In this document: piece by piece, positions 1-10,070 of the stretch
Layout of the letters: the number at the start of each line of letters is the position of its first letter
Numbering within the stretch: position 1 is the first letter of the stretch
Assembly: GCA_039090855.1 (NCBI GenBank)
Contig: CM077023.1
Span: forward strand, 79,769,127-79,833,126
From: Macrothele yani
Taxonomy: Eukaryota > Arthropoda > Arachnida > Araneae > Macrothelidae
Reading direction: 5' to 3'
DNA length: 64,000 nt
The notes under the pieces: model-generated
What the model saw: the letters and a program-made list of their open reading frames with translations, nothing else
Told to the model about the DNA's origin: nothing
Database searches by the model: none
Program-made: the position numbers and the translations under genes

Positions 1-269
1 CAGAACCTACAGGGACCAACCAAAGGTACACCGCCGCCTAAGGAAAACATTTCAGACACCAGCAACCCCCTCCTCCAGGTTGCAACTGAAACATATACAG
101 GAACTGGAGTTCGCCTTACCTAGAATTAAACTTGAACTCCTTTCTTTTCATTTAACCACACCCTTGTACTCGTCGGAATCCAACCCATCGAGCTCGAGGC
201 ACGTAGCATTCTCAATTCTTAGTAGCACTCTTTATTCATACCTTATTATCCCTTCGCCGAAGTACCGAA
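1..269. other. No feature recognised
   Basis: I see no gene, repeat family or RNA in this stretch. A 71-codon open frame at 80-295 (+) has no recognisable motif and runs into the SINE that follows, so I treat it as chance. Confidence 0.5.
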
Positions 270-484
270 GCCGTCCCGTTGGCGAAGTGGTCTAAGCGAT
301 GATTTTAACCATTCGTCCGAGATGGGTCCGGGTAAGAATGCCGGTGAGGCATGGATGCAGTGCTTGTCTTACGGCATTGTCTCTCTCCCTTCCCTGGAAC
401 CAATGGCACTAAATTAGGAACGGGCGACTACTTGTAGCCCAATGAGTTGCTCATGGTGGTCGTTAAACCCCAAATAAAAACCCT
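270..484 (+). mobile_element. SINE1 copy a (tRNA-derived SINE)
   Basis: This is the first of many copies of the window's commonest SINE, here called SINE1. The 5' end is a tRNA-like head (GCCGTCCCGTTGGCGAAGTGG, TCTAAGCG) holding a diverged A box. The B box is damaged: where other copies read GGGTTCGAATCC this one reads GGGTAAGAATGCC. The body has the family landmarks TGTCTTACGGCA, CTGGAACCA, TAAATTAGG and GGTGGTCGTTAAACC, followed by a short A-rich tail. SINEs are moved by a LINE reverse transcriptase; the partner LINE cannot be identified from this copy. Confidence 0.85.
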
Positions 485-679
485 AAGGGACAAAGTGTCC
501 GTTAAATCGCTTTCGCAACTGACTGCGGTGTCCATTGGCCGTTGTTAAGAGGTTGCGCTGTTTGGAGGTTATATTTAATGTTGATCCTACGGAAGCTGTT
601 GTTCGGTACCAACCAAAATTTGCCATTGCACGGTGGTTACCGTTGTTCGGAGGTGTCCGTTAATGCAGGTTTCACTGTA

Positions 680-1434
680 TATGCAAAATAGTCATCAAAT
701 GGGAGGTAAGCGATGCAAAAAGAACTTTTTAATTACGACTTTTAGAAGCAGAAACGACAAGAAAGCCATTTGTTGCATACACGTCCCCTAATGGGAAAAA
801 TCTGTATTATTTAAGATAGATAATCTCAATCTCCACGGCTGCGAATGGCATACAATGCAAAAAGAATTCTCAAAATTCCATTTTTAGAAGAGGAAACGCA
901 ATAGGAAATCGAAGTGCACGCTTACGCCATCTGACTCCAAAACTATGCGTTATGAAGAATTCAAACATATGTGCAAATTGTTTCCCACAGTGAACAATAT
1001 CCAACGCAAACAGATTTTTCGAAATCTAACGTTCAGAAGAAGGGATACCGACAAAAAAACAATATACATTTGTTCCCCGTAGCGGGAAAACTATGCACTA
1101 TTTCTAAAAGAAGTTGTACGTAAAATGGGCTTTGTGGTAAAACGTGTTGAATTGTCTTTGTGGTAAAATGTGTTGAATTGTCTTTGTGGTAAAACGTGTC
1201 TCAATCTGGTTTTGGGGAGAAATGACATGGAATAAAATATGTTTTGAAATTTAATAACACCAGGATTTACGCCCCTTGGAGGAGAAGTTACGCATCGAAA
1301 AAAAAGACCAAAAGAGTTCTCACAATCAGGCTTCCCAATGCAATAAGAATTTATTTTGCATTAAGAAGAGATGTGATGTCCACAGACAGACAAATTGACG
1401 GCCACAATGACACCGTAAGCATGAACTTGCTAAG
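680..1434 (-). repeat. Old, diverged HINE-like tandem-repeat element (copy 0)
   Basis: Read on the minus strand this stretch matches the better-preserved HINE-like copies at 15.2, 30.2, 48.7 and 58.6 kb. From right to left it has the AGCA...TGCTTA start, a GTCTGTCTGTGGACAT segment, the 'attcttattgcattgggaagc' motif (interrupted identity), a 'ggggcgtaaatcc' box, the 'tgcatagtttt' box and the 'gcttctaaaagtcg' box. It is far more diverged than the others, so it is an older copy or another subfamily. A 26-bp tandem repeat near its right part (1130-1200) is listed separately. No coding capacity. Confidence 0.6.
1130..1200. repeat. 26-bp tandem repeat, about 2.7 copies
   Basis: The unit begins CTTTGTGGTAAAACGTGTTG and restarts at 1130, 1156 and 1182, giving a 26-bp period. 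The second unit differs by one base (AATGTG for AACGTG). Confidence 0.85.
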
Positions 1435-1542
1435 AAATGCATTTTGAGCAATACAGGGTAATTGCAAACTTCGGTAACAACTCTAAAAAAATTCACAACT
1501 CATGTTAAACTTTACATTTAAAACAGAAACACATGTTACATA

Positions 1543-2738
1543 CACCGATAAGCCATTCCATTATGACCGCCCCCAGCCTAGAGAAATGAACGAGCCTGGA
1601 GACCGAACGGTGGCGCAGGTGAAGTTCACAGAGCAGTATATATACGACCAGAGGACCGGCTTTCGGTTAGTAGAATGTTCGGAGTCAGAATGGGAACAGC
1701 TGCCGATTTATCGGAGTTTGATAAAGGACACATTGTGATAGTATGGCGCCTCGGAACTGCGATCTCGGAAACGGCGCGGCTTGTGGGTTATTCACGTGCC
1801 GCTGTAGTCACTACGCATCAAAAGTGGTGCACAGATGGCCAAACGACAAACCATCGTCCAGCCGTGTATCGTCCGCTGCTTATTGATACCAGAGGTGAGC
1901 GGAGACTGTCGCGCATTGTTCACAGCAACAAATCACCCGCAGCTACAACAGTGGTGATCAGGGCAATGTGTCACAGCACACACTTCATCGCATCCTTCTG
2001 TGCATGGAACTGCGTAGCCGAAGACCCAGCTTGGGCTTACTGCACGTCATCGACAACAACACATGAAATGATCCCAAGATCATCGAGATTGGTCCGTGGA
2101 TGATTGGAAGAAAGTGGCCTGGTCTGACGAATCAAGAATCCTGGTGCACCACGTAGACGGCCGAGCGCAGATACGCTGATTACCAACGGAGGCTATGGCA
2201 GCTGGATGCACTGTTGGACGGAAACAGGCCGGTAGCGGCGGTGTTACACAGTGGGCGACGTTTTCTTGGGACACTTTATAGGCCCCATTATCCCAATAGC
2301 ACAATCCCTGACAGCTGTTAGGTATCTGAACATCGTTGCGGACCAAGTTCTCCCATTCATGGCAACTGTGTTCCCTGCTGGTGATGTCAATTCCCAACAG
2401 GATAAAGCGGCATGCCACACTGCCAGAATCGTCAAGGAATGGTTCGAGGAACATGCTGGTGACTTTCTGTTAATGCTCTGACTTCCAAATTCACCTGACA
2501 CGAACTCAAACGAACATTTCTGGTTCGACTTGGGAAAGGGGGTTTGCGCTAAATCACCACCACCCCGAAATGTACGGGAACTGGAAGACCTACTGTTGAT
2601 ATTATGGTACCAAGTACTCCAGTATACCTATCGCCACCTCATCGAATCGATGCCTTGCCGAGTGGCCGCTGTTTTGCAGGCTAAAGGGTCTCCTACAGCT
2701 TATTAGATAGGTGGTCATAATGTAATGGCTCATTGGTG
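1543..2738 (+). mobile_element. Tc1-like element, copy 1 of the 1.5/41 kb family
   Basis: The ends are inverted repeats: CACCGATAAGCCATTCCATT on the left and CACCAATGAGCCATTACATT (reverse complement) on the right, followed on both by ATGACC. TA precedes the left end (1541-1542). On the right the TA is displaced two bases (GGTGCATA), a small mutation. A second copy at 41117-42320 shares the same ends and internal sequence. It sits inside the mariner at 1454-4899, so it inserted later. Confidence 0.85.
1663..2705 (+). pseudogene. Tc1-like transposase, inactivated
   Basis: This would be a DD34E transposase that cuts the element out and inserts it at TA. The N-terminal helix-turn-helix is visible from 1675 (SEFDKGHIVIVWRLGTAIS, then ETARLVGYSRAAV). 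The first catalytic Asp lies in AWSDESRILVHH near 2120, followed by a stop just past GRAQIR. The second Asp is in QQDKAACHTARIVKEWFEEH (2398-2457). The third acidic residue survives as Glu in a degraded motif (NSNEHF instead of NPIEHL) near 2510. Frameshifts at several points and at least two stops prevent any full product. Compared with the copy at 41 kb this one keeps the second catalytic Asp. Confidence 0.8.
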
Positions 2739-2758
2739 CATACTGTAGTGACGGACCA

Positions 2759-2822
2759 TTCGTGAACGACTCGCTGACAACGAATGACTCTTCAGCGTGA
2801 ATGACAGTGAAGTCGTGGCGCA
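2759..2822. repeat. GAAYGACTC-rich segment
   Basis: The motif GTGAACGACTC / GAATGACTC recurs here and again at about 3340-3390, on either side of the SINE. It may be one older sequence split by insertions. No function is evident. Confidence 0.35.
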
Positions 2823-2835
2823 TTTAACTTTCTTC

Positions 2836-3058
2836 TTCTTCTTTTTCTGTTTATGGGTTTAACGACCACCGCGAGCAACTCGATGGGCGATAAGCAGTCG
2901 CCTGTCCCTAATTTGGGGCCACTGGTTCAAGGGAAGGGAGACAGCCAGTACCGTAAGACAAACATAACATCCATGCCTCATCGGGATTCGAACACGGATC
3001 CATCTGGGACGAATGGTCCGAAGTCAGTGCTTATACCACTGCGTCACCGGAGAGGCTC
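2836..3058 (-). mobile_element. SINE1 copy b
   Basis: Minus-strand SINE1: the tRNA-like head is at the right end and the family body landmarks run leftward (GGTTTAACGACCACCG, CTATAAGCAGTCGCC-type, CCATGCCTCA). A 10-bp direct repeat AACTTTCTTC flanks it at 2826-2835 and 3059-3068, a good target-site duplication. The B box is slightly altered (GATTCGAACACGG). Confidence 0.9.
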
Positions 3059-3218
3059 AACTTTCTTCCTCTTCCATTATTATTGGGAAACGAATTCGCA
3101 ATAAGAAAAGTAGTGTCGCGAATTATTACTTGTCCAAACTAAAGAATAGGAATGATACGTGAATGTCATTCAGTTGAATGGTGTTCCCGAATTGTTCGCC
3201 GTGGAAAATCATTAATCG

Positions 3219-3268
3219 TGAAACAGCTCTCGCTCCTTTTTGGCAGTTTGCCAAAAAGAGCTGTGGCC
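3219..3268. repeat. Imperfect hairpin around CCTTTTTGGCA
   Basis: CAGCTCTCGCTCCTTTTTGG is followed after a few bases by CCAAAAAGAGCTG, so the segment can fold on itself. The left half recurs at about 3595-3627 (CAGCTCGCGCTCCTTTTTGG), next to the duplicated mariner tail. Confidence 0.5.
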
Positions 3269-3411
3269 CTGCAACGAATGATTTTCTCAATAAGTGTAGT
3301 GACAATCTGGAAATTGGATGATTCTTTTAAGTAATCACTTGTGAATGACTCTTTTGCGTGAACGCTGAATGACGAATGACCTCGTGAGGAGGAATAATTT
3401 ATGCCATCGCC

Positions 3412-3577
3412 CTGATGTACATATTACACTTAACTTTTTTTACATGTGTTTAGTATGTGGCACCTTGGTAACCCGGCATACATCCCAAAGACAATCCAGT
3501 TCCTGAAAGAAGATCGTGTCCAACAGTGCCTCCTCCCCTTGCAGCATGACTTCTGAAATCTAGGTTTCCCACTCACC
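3412..3577. repeat. Direct duplication of the mariner 3' region (first copy)
   Basis: This ~166-bp block matches 3643-3809 with a few percent differences: both contain a TTACATGTGTT-type start, ACCTTGGTAACC / GCCTTGGTAACC, CATACATCCCAAAGA and TTGCAGCATG. The right-hand copy is continuous with the transposase remnant, so this is the extra copy. Confidence 0.85.
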
Positions 3578-3656
3578 ATTCACGATGAGTGGTGAAACAG
3601 CTCGCGCTCCTTTTTGGCAGGGTGCCTGACGTACATAAATACTTGATGTACGTATT

Positions 3657-4890
3657 GTACTTAACTTTTTTTACATGTGTTCAGTATGTGGTGCCTTGGT
3701 AACCTGGCATACATCCCAAAGATAATCCAGTTCCTGCCAGAAGATCGAGTTCAACAGTGCCTCCTCCACTTGCAGCATGTCTTCTGAAATCCAGGTTTCC
3801 CCACTCACCAGCGCTGTCGGGTATCGGAGGCACGGAGGCAGAATCCTTAACGTGGTCCCATAAAGCAAAATGCTGAGGTGTTAAGTACGGTGACCTCGAA
3901 GTCCATGGAATAGGACCCCCGCAGCAGATTTGTTTTCCAAGGGTATCGGCTGACTAAAGAAATTTGCGGATATTCTTCAATAAATGAGGCTGCGTGCCAT
4001 CGTGTTCAAACAGCTTATCAGGCTCCATTTCAATGACCTGTTGTGGAATGAAGAAGTTTTCCAGCATATCCAGATACACAATCCCTATGACGGTTGAATG
4101 AAAAATGATCCGTACACTTTTGGGATCTCAGCTCAGCTAACACCACAACCTTTCATTTGAACGCTGATGTTTTAGCACTTCCCTAAGATTTTCAGCACCA
4201 GAAATGAGAACATTATGTTTGTTCTATTTTTCGCTCACATGCCTTATGAGACAAAACGATTTTGTCGAATAAGTGGTCATTTGTCTTCATTAGCTCTAAC
4301 ATGTTACAGCAGAAGTAATGTTGCTGGAGTTTATCATTTTCATTCAATGCCTGCAGAATTCCAAGTCTGTACGATTTGAAAGCCAGTCTCCGTCGCAGGA
4401 TCTTCCACACTGTTTTATTAGAAACATGAAATTCTCGACTTGCAGGTTACGTGGATTTTCGTGGCGGCGAAGAAACTTTCTCGTATTCTTCCAACAGTCT
4501 CTACTGCCACTGACACACGTGATTTTCGCCGCAATTCTCTTATCGAGAAAACGAATGACCTCTCTCAACAAATGATTTGCACTATACGTACAGTTCTTTT
4601 CATTATTTTTTTATTCGCAGGTGGTTCATTGCCAAATTGTTGTGAGAAATCCAATCTGAAATCACGGCGGCGATAATGTTTCGTTAAACCACAGCACGTA
4701 CTGTGCCTTCTCCGCCGAACTGAAATAAAGCATTTTGTTTGCTCAGTTACTGCCATCTCGTTGCCTACGCACGATACAGTCACACCTCGAGAAACTTGAT
4801 GATATAATATGCACATAATATGGGTTTCACAGCTGTAGTTTACTTGAACGCGGTGTAAGAAATATGTTGAATTTGTTACCAAAGTTTGAA
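3657..4890 (-). pseudogene. Mariner transposase (DUF4817-type), heavily decayed
   Basis: Read on the minus strand from about 4790, conceptual pieces include an N-terminal MAVTEQTKCFISVRRRRH stretch, then FGNEPPANKKIMKR, which fits the helix-turn-helix of this mariner group. Near 4400 comes KILRRRLAFKSYRLGILQAL, the linker typical of the family. Near 3870 a RSPYLTPQHFALWDHVKD stretch corresponds to the catalytic SPDLTPxDFFLWGxVKD motif, with the acidic residue replaced. The pieces lie in different frames with several stops, so no product is possible. The region belongs to the element bounded at 1454 and 4899. Confidence 0.65.
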
Positions 4891-4901
4891 ATTACCCTGT
4901 A

Positions 4902-5658
4902 GAAGCGGAAGTTTCAACGAATTTTTAATTCTAAAATTAATTCTAAAATTCTATATAAATATCAATAAATGTTCGATGCTTACTGTATTATATTTTATAT
5001 TAATGAATCTATTCATTCCACCTCCTTGAACATTGTCGATTATTAGGAATCACTTCTGCTTGTTTAAGGTTATTGGCTTCAGATAAGGAAGCAAACAGCA
5101 ACCAAAGAACGAAGGAGATTTCCATATCTCAAGCGGTATCAGAAGAAAAACCTTTGAAGATAGACATTTGCACTATCTTTGCTTGACCACGGGGCGACAT
5201 GGTGACTCAACGAATAAAACTGCTCAACAGTTGCCATTGCCACGATCTGGGATTAAAATTGCATATATATTCTAAATAAAAACTGAGTTACAAGAAATTC
5301 ACTGCTCACCTCTGCAGTGTTATTCGTTTATTTGTTTTTTTGGTACTGATAAATAATAAAAAACTGCAAAAATTAAAAAAAAATATTTTCTTGGAGTGAT
5401 TCAGCTGAAACCACTTTAATATCAACTGCATCACTCGTTTATTCTCTTCGTATTTCATGTATTATTCTTCACCGAAATAGGAGTACTTCGGCCTTTTTTT
5501 TTTTAATTCCGAGGAACAAGTTTTAAATTAGTGATGTGAAGACAATCATAAAGTCATAAAGTGTAAAATCTTTTCTTGCTTTATATGGATTAAATGCTGC
5601 TTTCAGTAACACATTTTTTCTCCTCAGGTTATATGTGAAATTTTCAGAGGAAGTAAAC
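4902..5658. other. AT-rich stretch, nothing recognised
   Basis: AT-rich, with A and T homopolymers near 5380 and 5500 and a short repeated AATTCTAAAATT at 4929-4950. I see no gene, RNA or known repeat. Confidence 0.5.
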
Positions 5659-6497
5659 CAGTAGCGTATCTAGCGTGGGGCCACTGGGGCAACCCCCGCC
5701 TTAAACAGGTGTTTCCTTTTTAAATGGCCAATATCTAAACAATGAATGCATTTATCTTTGTAAAATTATAATAATAAATCCACAGGTTTTTGTTAAAGTT
5801 TTCATAACAACTAAAATTTGGTGTAAATTTGGAGATGAAATGTTCTGTTCTAGCTTCAGCAGAAAAAACAAAAACCCAAACTAGAGTTTCAGAAACAGAG
5901 TAAGATGTGAGGGGAAGTGGAAAGAGATTTTGATTTGATCGTGAAAAGGAATGGGTGAGCTTTGTTCTTTTTTCTTAGTACTGGCTGGCATCATTAGTAA
6001 TTGGAAGCATGGAATGTTACCGTGTGGAGTAGACTTTCAAGTGCGTGTGTGTGTGTGATAGTGTTCGTGACAAAGCAAAGTACGTACCTCGATTAGGACA
6101 TAAACAGAAACTAGTAACAAATTTCCAAGTCGGAAATTTTTCTATTAAATTAACCCATCTGCATAGAAAGGATCAAACTTTATTTTGAAAGATTTTATAC
6201 AGACGTGAAGCATCAAGTTGATGATGAAATCAAGTTGATTTCCTCGAAAAGTGAGCAATTGAACGGCATGAAAATAACGCTGTTTTTTCGGTTCTCACTC
6301 GCAGTTTGTGATTTAAAGATTTACAACAATTTTTTAATTGGAAATATTAAAAAGCCTTGCGATGCCAGGAAGAGGAAGTGTGCAAGTTAATACTGTGTGT
6401 TATATCCTCAAAGTCTCTCTCTTTTTTTTAAACAGGAGCAACCGCCCCCTCCCCCCTACACACACACACACAAGATGAGCTTCTAGACTTCCTACTG
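5659..6497. mobile_element. Possible nonautonomous hAT-like element
   Basis: The left end CAGTAGCGTATCTAG and the reverse complement of the right end CAGTAGGAAGTCTAG match at 12 of 15 positions. Flanking octamers (AAGTAAAC and ATACAAAC) agree at 5 of 8, weakly consistent with an 8-bp hAT duplication. The subterminal GGGGCAACCCCCGCC and the GCAACCGCCCCC near 6440 also mirror each other. No transposase is present; the short open frame at 6205-6390 has no recognisable motif. A different repeat class is possible. Confidence 0.45.
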
Positions 6498-7083
6498 ATA
6501 CAAACTAGGATTTTTCATTTCCTTTTATTCAGCTGCAAAGTGAGTAAGTATGTCCTGTATTAATTACTGTTTCACTGTGTTTGAAAGCATTACATTTTCG
6601 TATTAATCGACGCAACGGGAAGTTTCCATTGCATTTTGGAAACAGTAAAATATGTATTGCATTATAGCATATATTTTGTTGGAAAAATAAGTCATCAGTA
6701 CGTCTCACAGTAGTCGCCAAACATTGTTTCCACGTGCGGAGAGCAAAACTTGTTTATTATTTCTAACAGCTCTCGGTAACTGCGTAACTACGTTAAGTGC
6801 CAAAAAACATCACGTGACCACTTCGTGGAAAACACCTGATGAGAGACAAGGACCCCCAACTTTACACGCTTTATAGCGACCCTCCTGTTATGATGGTCAT
6901 TCTTTCAGCTGCGATATTTTCTTGTAAGCTGTGTAAGCGTGTCATATAGGAAATTCCACGTTTATTTATTTCTTAAGTGTAAGAAACTCCATTTATTTTC
7001 TATTTCTTGTGCGTGCTCCTATATTAAATACAGTATATATTCACAAGTGCATCTCATCTTCATCGTTTTATTAAATGACCTTA
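6498..7083. other. Nothing recognised
   Basis: No gene, RNA or repeat family recognised. A 63-codon minus-strand open frame at 6529-6720 has no motif. Confidence 0.5.
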
Positions 7084-7149
7084 TACACGGTCGAGTCACA
7101 TTATTGTGACCACCAGCTAATATCCATAGTAAACGCCTTGTGCAGTGCG

Positions 7150-8158
7150 GACAGCAGCTAGACTATCTGCGAGTGACTCAATAAGGTGCCAGAAGGTGTT
7201 CACAGGTATGTGGAGCCATGCTGACTGCATTGCATCTGACAGTTGCTGGAGGGTGCGTGGTGGAGGATCCATAGAGCGAACAACACGATCGAGGTGGTCC
7301 CACAGATGCTCAATTGGGTTTAAGTCTGGGGAATTAGGGGGCTAGGGAAGTACTTTGAAGTCTTCATCGTGCTCTTCCAACCACTGTCGGACATTTCTAG
7401 CTGTGTGATACGTCGCATTGTCGTACTGGAAGATCCCATCCGCCCCAGAGAATACAATCAGCCTGTATGGGTGTACGTGGTCTGCAAGGATGGATTCATA
7501 ACCGATTGGGTCCATAGTGCCTTCCACAGGTATAAGTGGACCGAGTGAATGCCACGAAAACATTCCCCAGACCATAACGCTGCCCCCACCAGCTTGTGTT
7601 CTTCCAGCAATGGTTGAAATGTATTTGTTCTCCGATGTTTCTCGCCTTACACGCCAACGCGCATCCGTTGGATGAATCAGAAAACGTCACTCATCGGAAA
7701 AGGCAATACTTTGCCAATCAGCTGAGGTCCAATTCCGATACTGCCGTCCAAATGTAAGCCTTTTCTGCCGACGCACCTTCGTTAGCATAGGCGCAGTGCT
7801 CATCTGTCTGCATCGAAGCCCCATACGCAGCAGGGTTCGATGAACTGTCGTTTTAGACACACTTCCGGTAGCCCCCCTGGTCCATTCGGCTAGTGAGTTG
7901 CTCCAGTGTAGCATGTCGATCGGCAATCACGCACCTTCGGAGCCGACGTTCACCTGTCACATCAATGGCACGTGGTGCTTCACAGTTTCCACGTCGCTTA
8001 TTCGCAATGGTGCCAATTTTCCAATCACGATACACTTTAACCACAGCAGCACGTGAATAGTTCACAAACTGCGCTGTTTCAGAAACACTGCCACCCTTGG
8101 CCAGAAAAACAATATTAATCCCTTTTTGCAAATTTGATAAATCGCTCCTTTTATCCAT
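7150..8158 (-). pseudogene. Tc1-like transposase, inactivated
   Basis: The start at 8158 opens with MDKRSDLSNLQKGINIVF and a helix-turn-helix (GGSVSETAQFVNYSRAAVV). After a frameshift near 7890 the linker continues as KTTVHRTLLRMGLRCRQ. The first catalytic Asp is in AFSDE at about 7690, with a TGA directly after the Glu. The second Asp lies in FQYDNATYHTARNVRQWLEEH near 7410. The catalytic Glu is intact in SPDLNPIEHLWDHLD near 7325, beyond another stop. All three acidic residues therefore survive, but stops and frameshifts block a product. The SINE trimer lies upstream of the start codon, in the 5' untranslated part. Confidence 0.85.
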
Positions 8159-8185
8159 GACAGCAACGAGTGATATGTATTCAGA

Positions 8186-8504
8186 TCATGATCATGATCA
8201 TATGTAGAGGATTTTAAGAAGGGAGTGTCTGACCCCAGGTCTTAAACAACCCTTAGAAACAGGAAACTAGGAGATTTGGGCTAAAGCGCCCTATAGGAAA
8301 GTGACACGGAAGCGAAGTACCAAAGGGGAGGAAGACGCCCTTATTTATTACCGGGGGGCCAGTACCTGGGATCCGACGACTTAACGTGCCCATCCGACGC
8401 ACGGCGGATATTTAGTGGATCGAGCGTTAGTACCTGCCTGGGATCGAATCTGAGGCCCTTTCCGTGGCAGTCACGAACCTTGCCCACTAGGCCACCCGCG
8501 GCGC
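8186..8504 (-). mobile_element. SINE2 unit 1 (full length)
   Basis: SINE2 is a second tRNA-derived SINE. On the minus strand the head reads GCGCCGCGGGTGGCCTAGTG then GGCAAGG, with a clear A box; the B box is CAGATTCGATCCCAGG. The 3' tail at the left is a short (ATGATC)n repeat, as in many LINE-mobilised SINEs. Confidence 0.8.
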
Positions 8505-8515
8505 ATGTATTCAGA

Positions 8516-8837
8516 TCAGATCATGATCATATGTAGAGGATTTTAGGAAGGGAGTGTCTGACCCCAGGTCTTAAACAACCCTTAGAAATGGGAAGCTAGG
8601 AGATTTGGGCTAGAGTGCCCGATAGGAAAGTGACACGGAAGTGAGGTAGAAAGGGGGAGGAAGACGCCCTTATTTATTACCGGGGGCCCAGTACCCAGGG
8701 TCCGACGGCTTAACGTGCCCATCCGACGCACGGCGGGTATTTAGTGGTTCCAGCGTTCGTACCTGCCCAGGATCGAACCTGAGTTTATCTCCGTGGCAGC
8801 CACGAACGCTGACCACTAGGTCACCCGCAGCTGATCC
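8516..8837 (-). mobile_element. SINE2 unit 2 (full length)
   Basis: Same structure as unit 1, with head CAGCTGCGGGTGACCTAGTG and a good B box (CAGGTTCGATCCTGGG). The tail has fewer ATGATC repeats. It differs from unit 1 at many single positions, so the duplication is not recent. Confidence 0.8.
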
Positions 8838-8848
8838 ATGTATTCAGA

Positions 8849-8964
8849 GTATGAGCATATGTACAGGATTTTAGGAAGGGAGTGTCTGACCCCAGGTCTT
8901 AAACAACCCTTAGAAATAGGAAGCTTGGAGATTTGGGCTAGAGTGCCCGATAGGAAAGTGACCG
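8849..8964 (-). mobile_element. SINE2 unit 3 (lacks tRNA head)
   Basis: Only the 3' part of SINE2 is present: it stops after GATAGGAAAGTGAC, where units 1 and 2 continue into ACGGAAG. The tRNA-like head and both promoter boxes are missing, as in a 5'-truncated insertion or a later deletion. Confidence 0.75.
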
Positions 8965-9076
8965 ATGTATTCAGAATGCCTCCAAGCCAGTTCACGACAC
9001 ATGTCTTCGTTCATTGGCTAGGCGCTGTTGACGTCAAAAGTAGGAGGTGGTCACAATAATGTGACTCGACTGTGTA

Positions 9077-10068
9077 TAAGATGAGTTATTTATCTGCATA
9101 CAATAATTTCCGAAGTATTACATCAAGTCCGTTGTAACGTATACTCTATATTCACTTTCCTTTTGATTTTACTATCTCTGGTTATTTTATTTTACTATGT
9201 AAATTATCTTCCTACTGAACGAAATATTATTTCACCCGCTGAATGAGATCTGACAATGAGTGTAAGTCATGACGTGGTGGTAGCTAGTATATAGGCGCGT
9301 TCATCGAGACTTAGGAGAGCTTTGTGTTGTTACGAGGAGAGCTTGTGGTCGTTAAGCGAAAGCGTGTATATTACGAGGAGTGATTATTCATTATTGTTCT
9401 ACTAGTGTTGTGTGTACCTTAGTTGACCAAGAGTCGTTGACATAAAGAAGTTTTCAGTAAGTCAGTCTTTCTCAATTCATAGTTTTTGTCAGACCTCTGT
9501 CTGGCTGTTAGGTTTATAACATTTATTTGATTCCTATAAATAACCAGCGTTGAGACTTTGTTTAAGTTCGTAATTAACTAGTAACAACACCCTTTTGAAT
9601 TCATTATTTTGAAGCTTAGTACAAGTATATCATTAGCTAGCTGGTAGGAAGAGAATCATTCATAATAATTAGCTTAGCGGAAAGCAAATAAAGCTAATTC
9701 ATTATACCGTCCATTAGAATGTAGCGCTATACGCATATCGAAGGCAAGTGTAGATACTGTTCATAAACATCCCGTTTTTCATATCACACTAATAACAACA
9801 ACATATTTATGGAAGAATGTGGGTGTGGCGGGGGGAGGGGGTTGAGGACCACCATGAGAAACTCCGCAGACATGGTTTAAGCTTCTGCTCGTTTTTCCGC
9901 CGACTGTCGATAAATCGATAATTTTGCGACAGAAATCGTAACTGCGTAGCCAATAAGTGAAGTACTTTTGTGAAACACTGGGAGGGGGAGGGGGGAGAAG
10001 AAAAGAATCACTCGCACAGTTGAACACAATTTCTTCGTATTGTACTGGATTGTCATTATTTATGTAAA
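9077..10068. other. Nothing recognised
   Basis: No gene or repeat family recognised. There are short purine runs (GGGGGGAGGGGG near 9831 and 9981) in an otherwise ordinary AT-rich stretch. Confidence 0.5.
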
Positions 10069-10070
10069 TA

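Larger units (their letters stand above)
1454..4899 (-). mobile_element. Mariner-type transposon with nested insertions
   Basis: The left terminus reads CAGGGTAATTGCAAACTTCG inward and the right terminus, reverse complemented, reads CAGGGTAATTTCAAACTTTG. These terminal inverted repeats continue through GGTAAC. A TA dinucleotide flanks each end (1452-1453 and 4900-4901), the expected mariner target duplication. The decayed transposase lies on the minus strand near the right end (3657-4890). The element is longer than the usual ~1.3 kb because it contains a whole Tc1 element (1543-2738), a SINE (2836-3058) and a partial duplication of its own 3' region (3412-3577). CAGGG-type ends fit the arthropod mariner group whose transposase has an N-terminal helix-turn-helix of the DUF4817 type; that assignment is from memory. 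Confidence 0.7.
8175..8975. repeat. SINE2 tandem trimer punctuated by four copies of ATGTATTCAGA
   Basis: The 11-mer ATGTATTCAGA occurs at 8175-8185, 8505-8515, 8838-8848 and 8965-8975. The first three each precede a SINE2 unit and the last precedes the resumed Tc1 sequence (ATGCCTCC). The empty site would read GATATGTATTCAGAATGCC. The 11-mer is therefore the target duplication of the original insertion, copied with each extra unit. Confidence 0.85.
7086..9074 (-). mobile_element. Tc1-like element carrying a SINE trimer
   Basis: Left end CACGGTCGAGTCACATTATT and right end (reverse complement) CACAGTCGAGTCACATTATT form inverted repeats that run on through GTGACCACC. TA flanks both sides (7084-7085, 9075-9076). 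Removing the SINE array (about 790 bp) leaves about 1.2 kb, normal for the group. The transposase is on the minus strand. Confidence 0.9.

Noticed and set aside
270..340. Functional tRNA gene in SINE1 heads
   Set aside because: Heads have A and B boxes but no full cloverleaf, and the same sequence is followed by a constant SINE body in many copies.
5659..6497. Host gene exon at 6205-6390
   Set aside because: No domain, no supportable splice sites, and it lies inside a probable hAT-like element.
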